Positions 63,699 through 64,000 of a DNA stretch of 64,000 nt are shown here, one piece after another. Every line of letters starts with the position of its first letter. Positions within the stretch are counted from its first letter, which is position 1. The notes under the pieces are model-generated. The model was given only the letters and a program-made list of their open reading frames with translations, was not told the DNA's origin and did not search any database. The position numbers and the translations under genes are program-made. Source of the DNA: Burkholderiales bacterium C2 (GTDB lineage Bacteria; Pseudomonadota; Gammaproteobacteria; Burkholderiales; Burkholderiaceae_C); assembly GCA_005503085.1 (NCBI GenBank), contig SCOI01000006.1, forward strand, positions 186,001 to 250,000. The letters are read 5' to 3'.

Positions 63699-63727
63699 TT
63701 GACAACCAAATCCGCGAGGGCTACCGT
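63699..63727 (+). promoter_or_regulatory. Probable promoter of the MarR-type gene
   Basis: TTGACA (63699-63704) followed after 17 bases by TACCGT (63722-63727). The -35 is perfect and the -10 weak. A transcription start near 63735 would fall inside the palindrome that follows. Confidence 0.5.
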
Positions 63728-63730
63728 GCC

Positions 63731-63744
63731 AGCAACTAGTTGCT
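63731..63744. promoter_or_regulatory. Palindromic operator of the MarR-type gene
   Basis: AGCAACTAGTTGCT is a perfect 14-base palindrome 12 bases before the start codon. MarR-family sites often contain TAGTTGC halves. Autorepression is the likely meaning. Confidence 0.6.
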
Positions 63745-63756
63745 ATCCACAACCTC

Positions 63757-64000
63757 ATGAATACCTCCTCCGCCTCGGCCGGCGAGTTGCTGCGCGAAGT
63801 GGCGCGGCTCTACACCCGGGCCCAGCGCGTCGTGGCCGACTGCTGCCAGACCACGCCGACCCAGTGCCACATCCTGACCGAGCTGGCCCGGGCCGGTGCC
63901 GCGCTGCCCATGTCGGAGCTGGGCACGCGGCTGCTGCTGGAGAAGAGCTGGGTCAGCCGCGCCGTCGAGGGCCTGGCGGCCAAGGGCCTGGTCCTCAAGA
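63757..64000 (+). CDS. MarR-type regulator, probably fused to GNAT (3' end outside window)
   Basis: The first 81 residues show a MarR-type winged helix (TPTQCHILTELARAGAALPMSELGTRLLLEKSWVSRAVEGLAAKGLVLK). This form with CHIL and KSWVSRAVE is typical of proteins that continue into an acetyltransferase domain, but the rest lies beyond the window. The frame is open to the edge. Confidence 0.75.
   Translation, partial: MNTSSASAGELLREVARLYTRAQRVVADCCQTTPTQCHILTELARAGAALPMSELGTRLLLEKSWVSRAVEGLAAKGLVLK

Overview
This is a G+C-rich stretch with almost no unused space. Gene order and protein families point to a betaproteobacterium of the Burkholderiales, probably near the Roseateles/Mitsuaria/Leptothrix/Rubrivivax group. 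The evidence is the rpsP-rimM-trmD-rplS operon, the hda-HAD-pcnB-folK chain, a DUF3579 gene divergent from argD-argF, rpsT beside murJ, a Bug-type solute receptor and a PEP-CTERM protein. The placement is inference from synteny and protein style, not from a search. I saw no rRNA, tRNA, CRISPR array, intact insertion sequence or replication origin.

Layout. 1-5.1 kb: the 5' part of an adenylate-cyclase/ATPase regulator, a membrane-anchored DJ-1/PfpI protein, and a divergent AraC regulator/SDR pair. 5.1-11.7 kb: a TetR regulator divergent from a three-gene RND efflux operon, with a decayed Bug-gene tail on one side and an intact Bug gene on the other. 11.8-18.7 kb: a carboxylate module in which a Bug receptor, a hydratase-family enzyme and a serine-glyoxylate-type aminotransferase face a GntR regulator and a 1017-residue FAD/Fe-S dehydrogenase; two perfect TTTGCATGCAAA palindromes lie between them. 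18.8-25.9 kb: a PEP-CTERM protein and a secreted starch-degrading set (two GH13 enzymes divergent from a pullulanase).

26-36 kb: a transglutaminase-like/TPR lipoprotein, a Cys-cluster protein, a Ser/Thr kinase-universal stress protein fusion with a phosphoesterase behind it, a periplasmic binding-protein-like gene, argF-argD, DUF3579, a metallopeptidase/hydrolase pair, then an array of repeated terminator hairpins next to rpsT. 36-50 kb: housekeeping genes (murJ, hda, pcnB, folK, PhoU-like/Pit phosphate transport, the S16/RimM/TrmD/L19 operon, a Nudix CoA pyrophosphatase). 50-59.5 kb: a chemotaxis receptor with a FliA-type promoter, small enzymes, a cation antiporter, a BON lipoprotein and an internally repeated periplasmic protein.

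59.7-63.7 kb: an arsenic operon (arsR, two arsC paralogues, an aquaglyceroporin, arsH, arsO) with no arsenite pump of the ArsB or ACR3 type; the channel presumably lets arsenite out. The window ends inside a MarR-type regulator with a perfect palindrome in its promoter.

The most interesting items are the GntR palindrome pair with its enzyme set, the Bug remnant flanking the efflux block, the duplicated terminator array, the kinase-Usp fusion and the pump-less ars operon.
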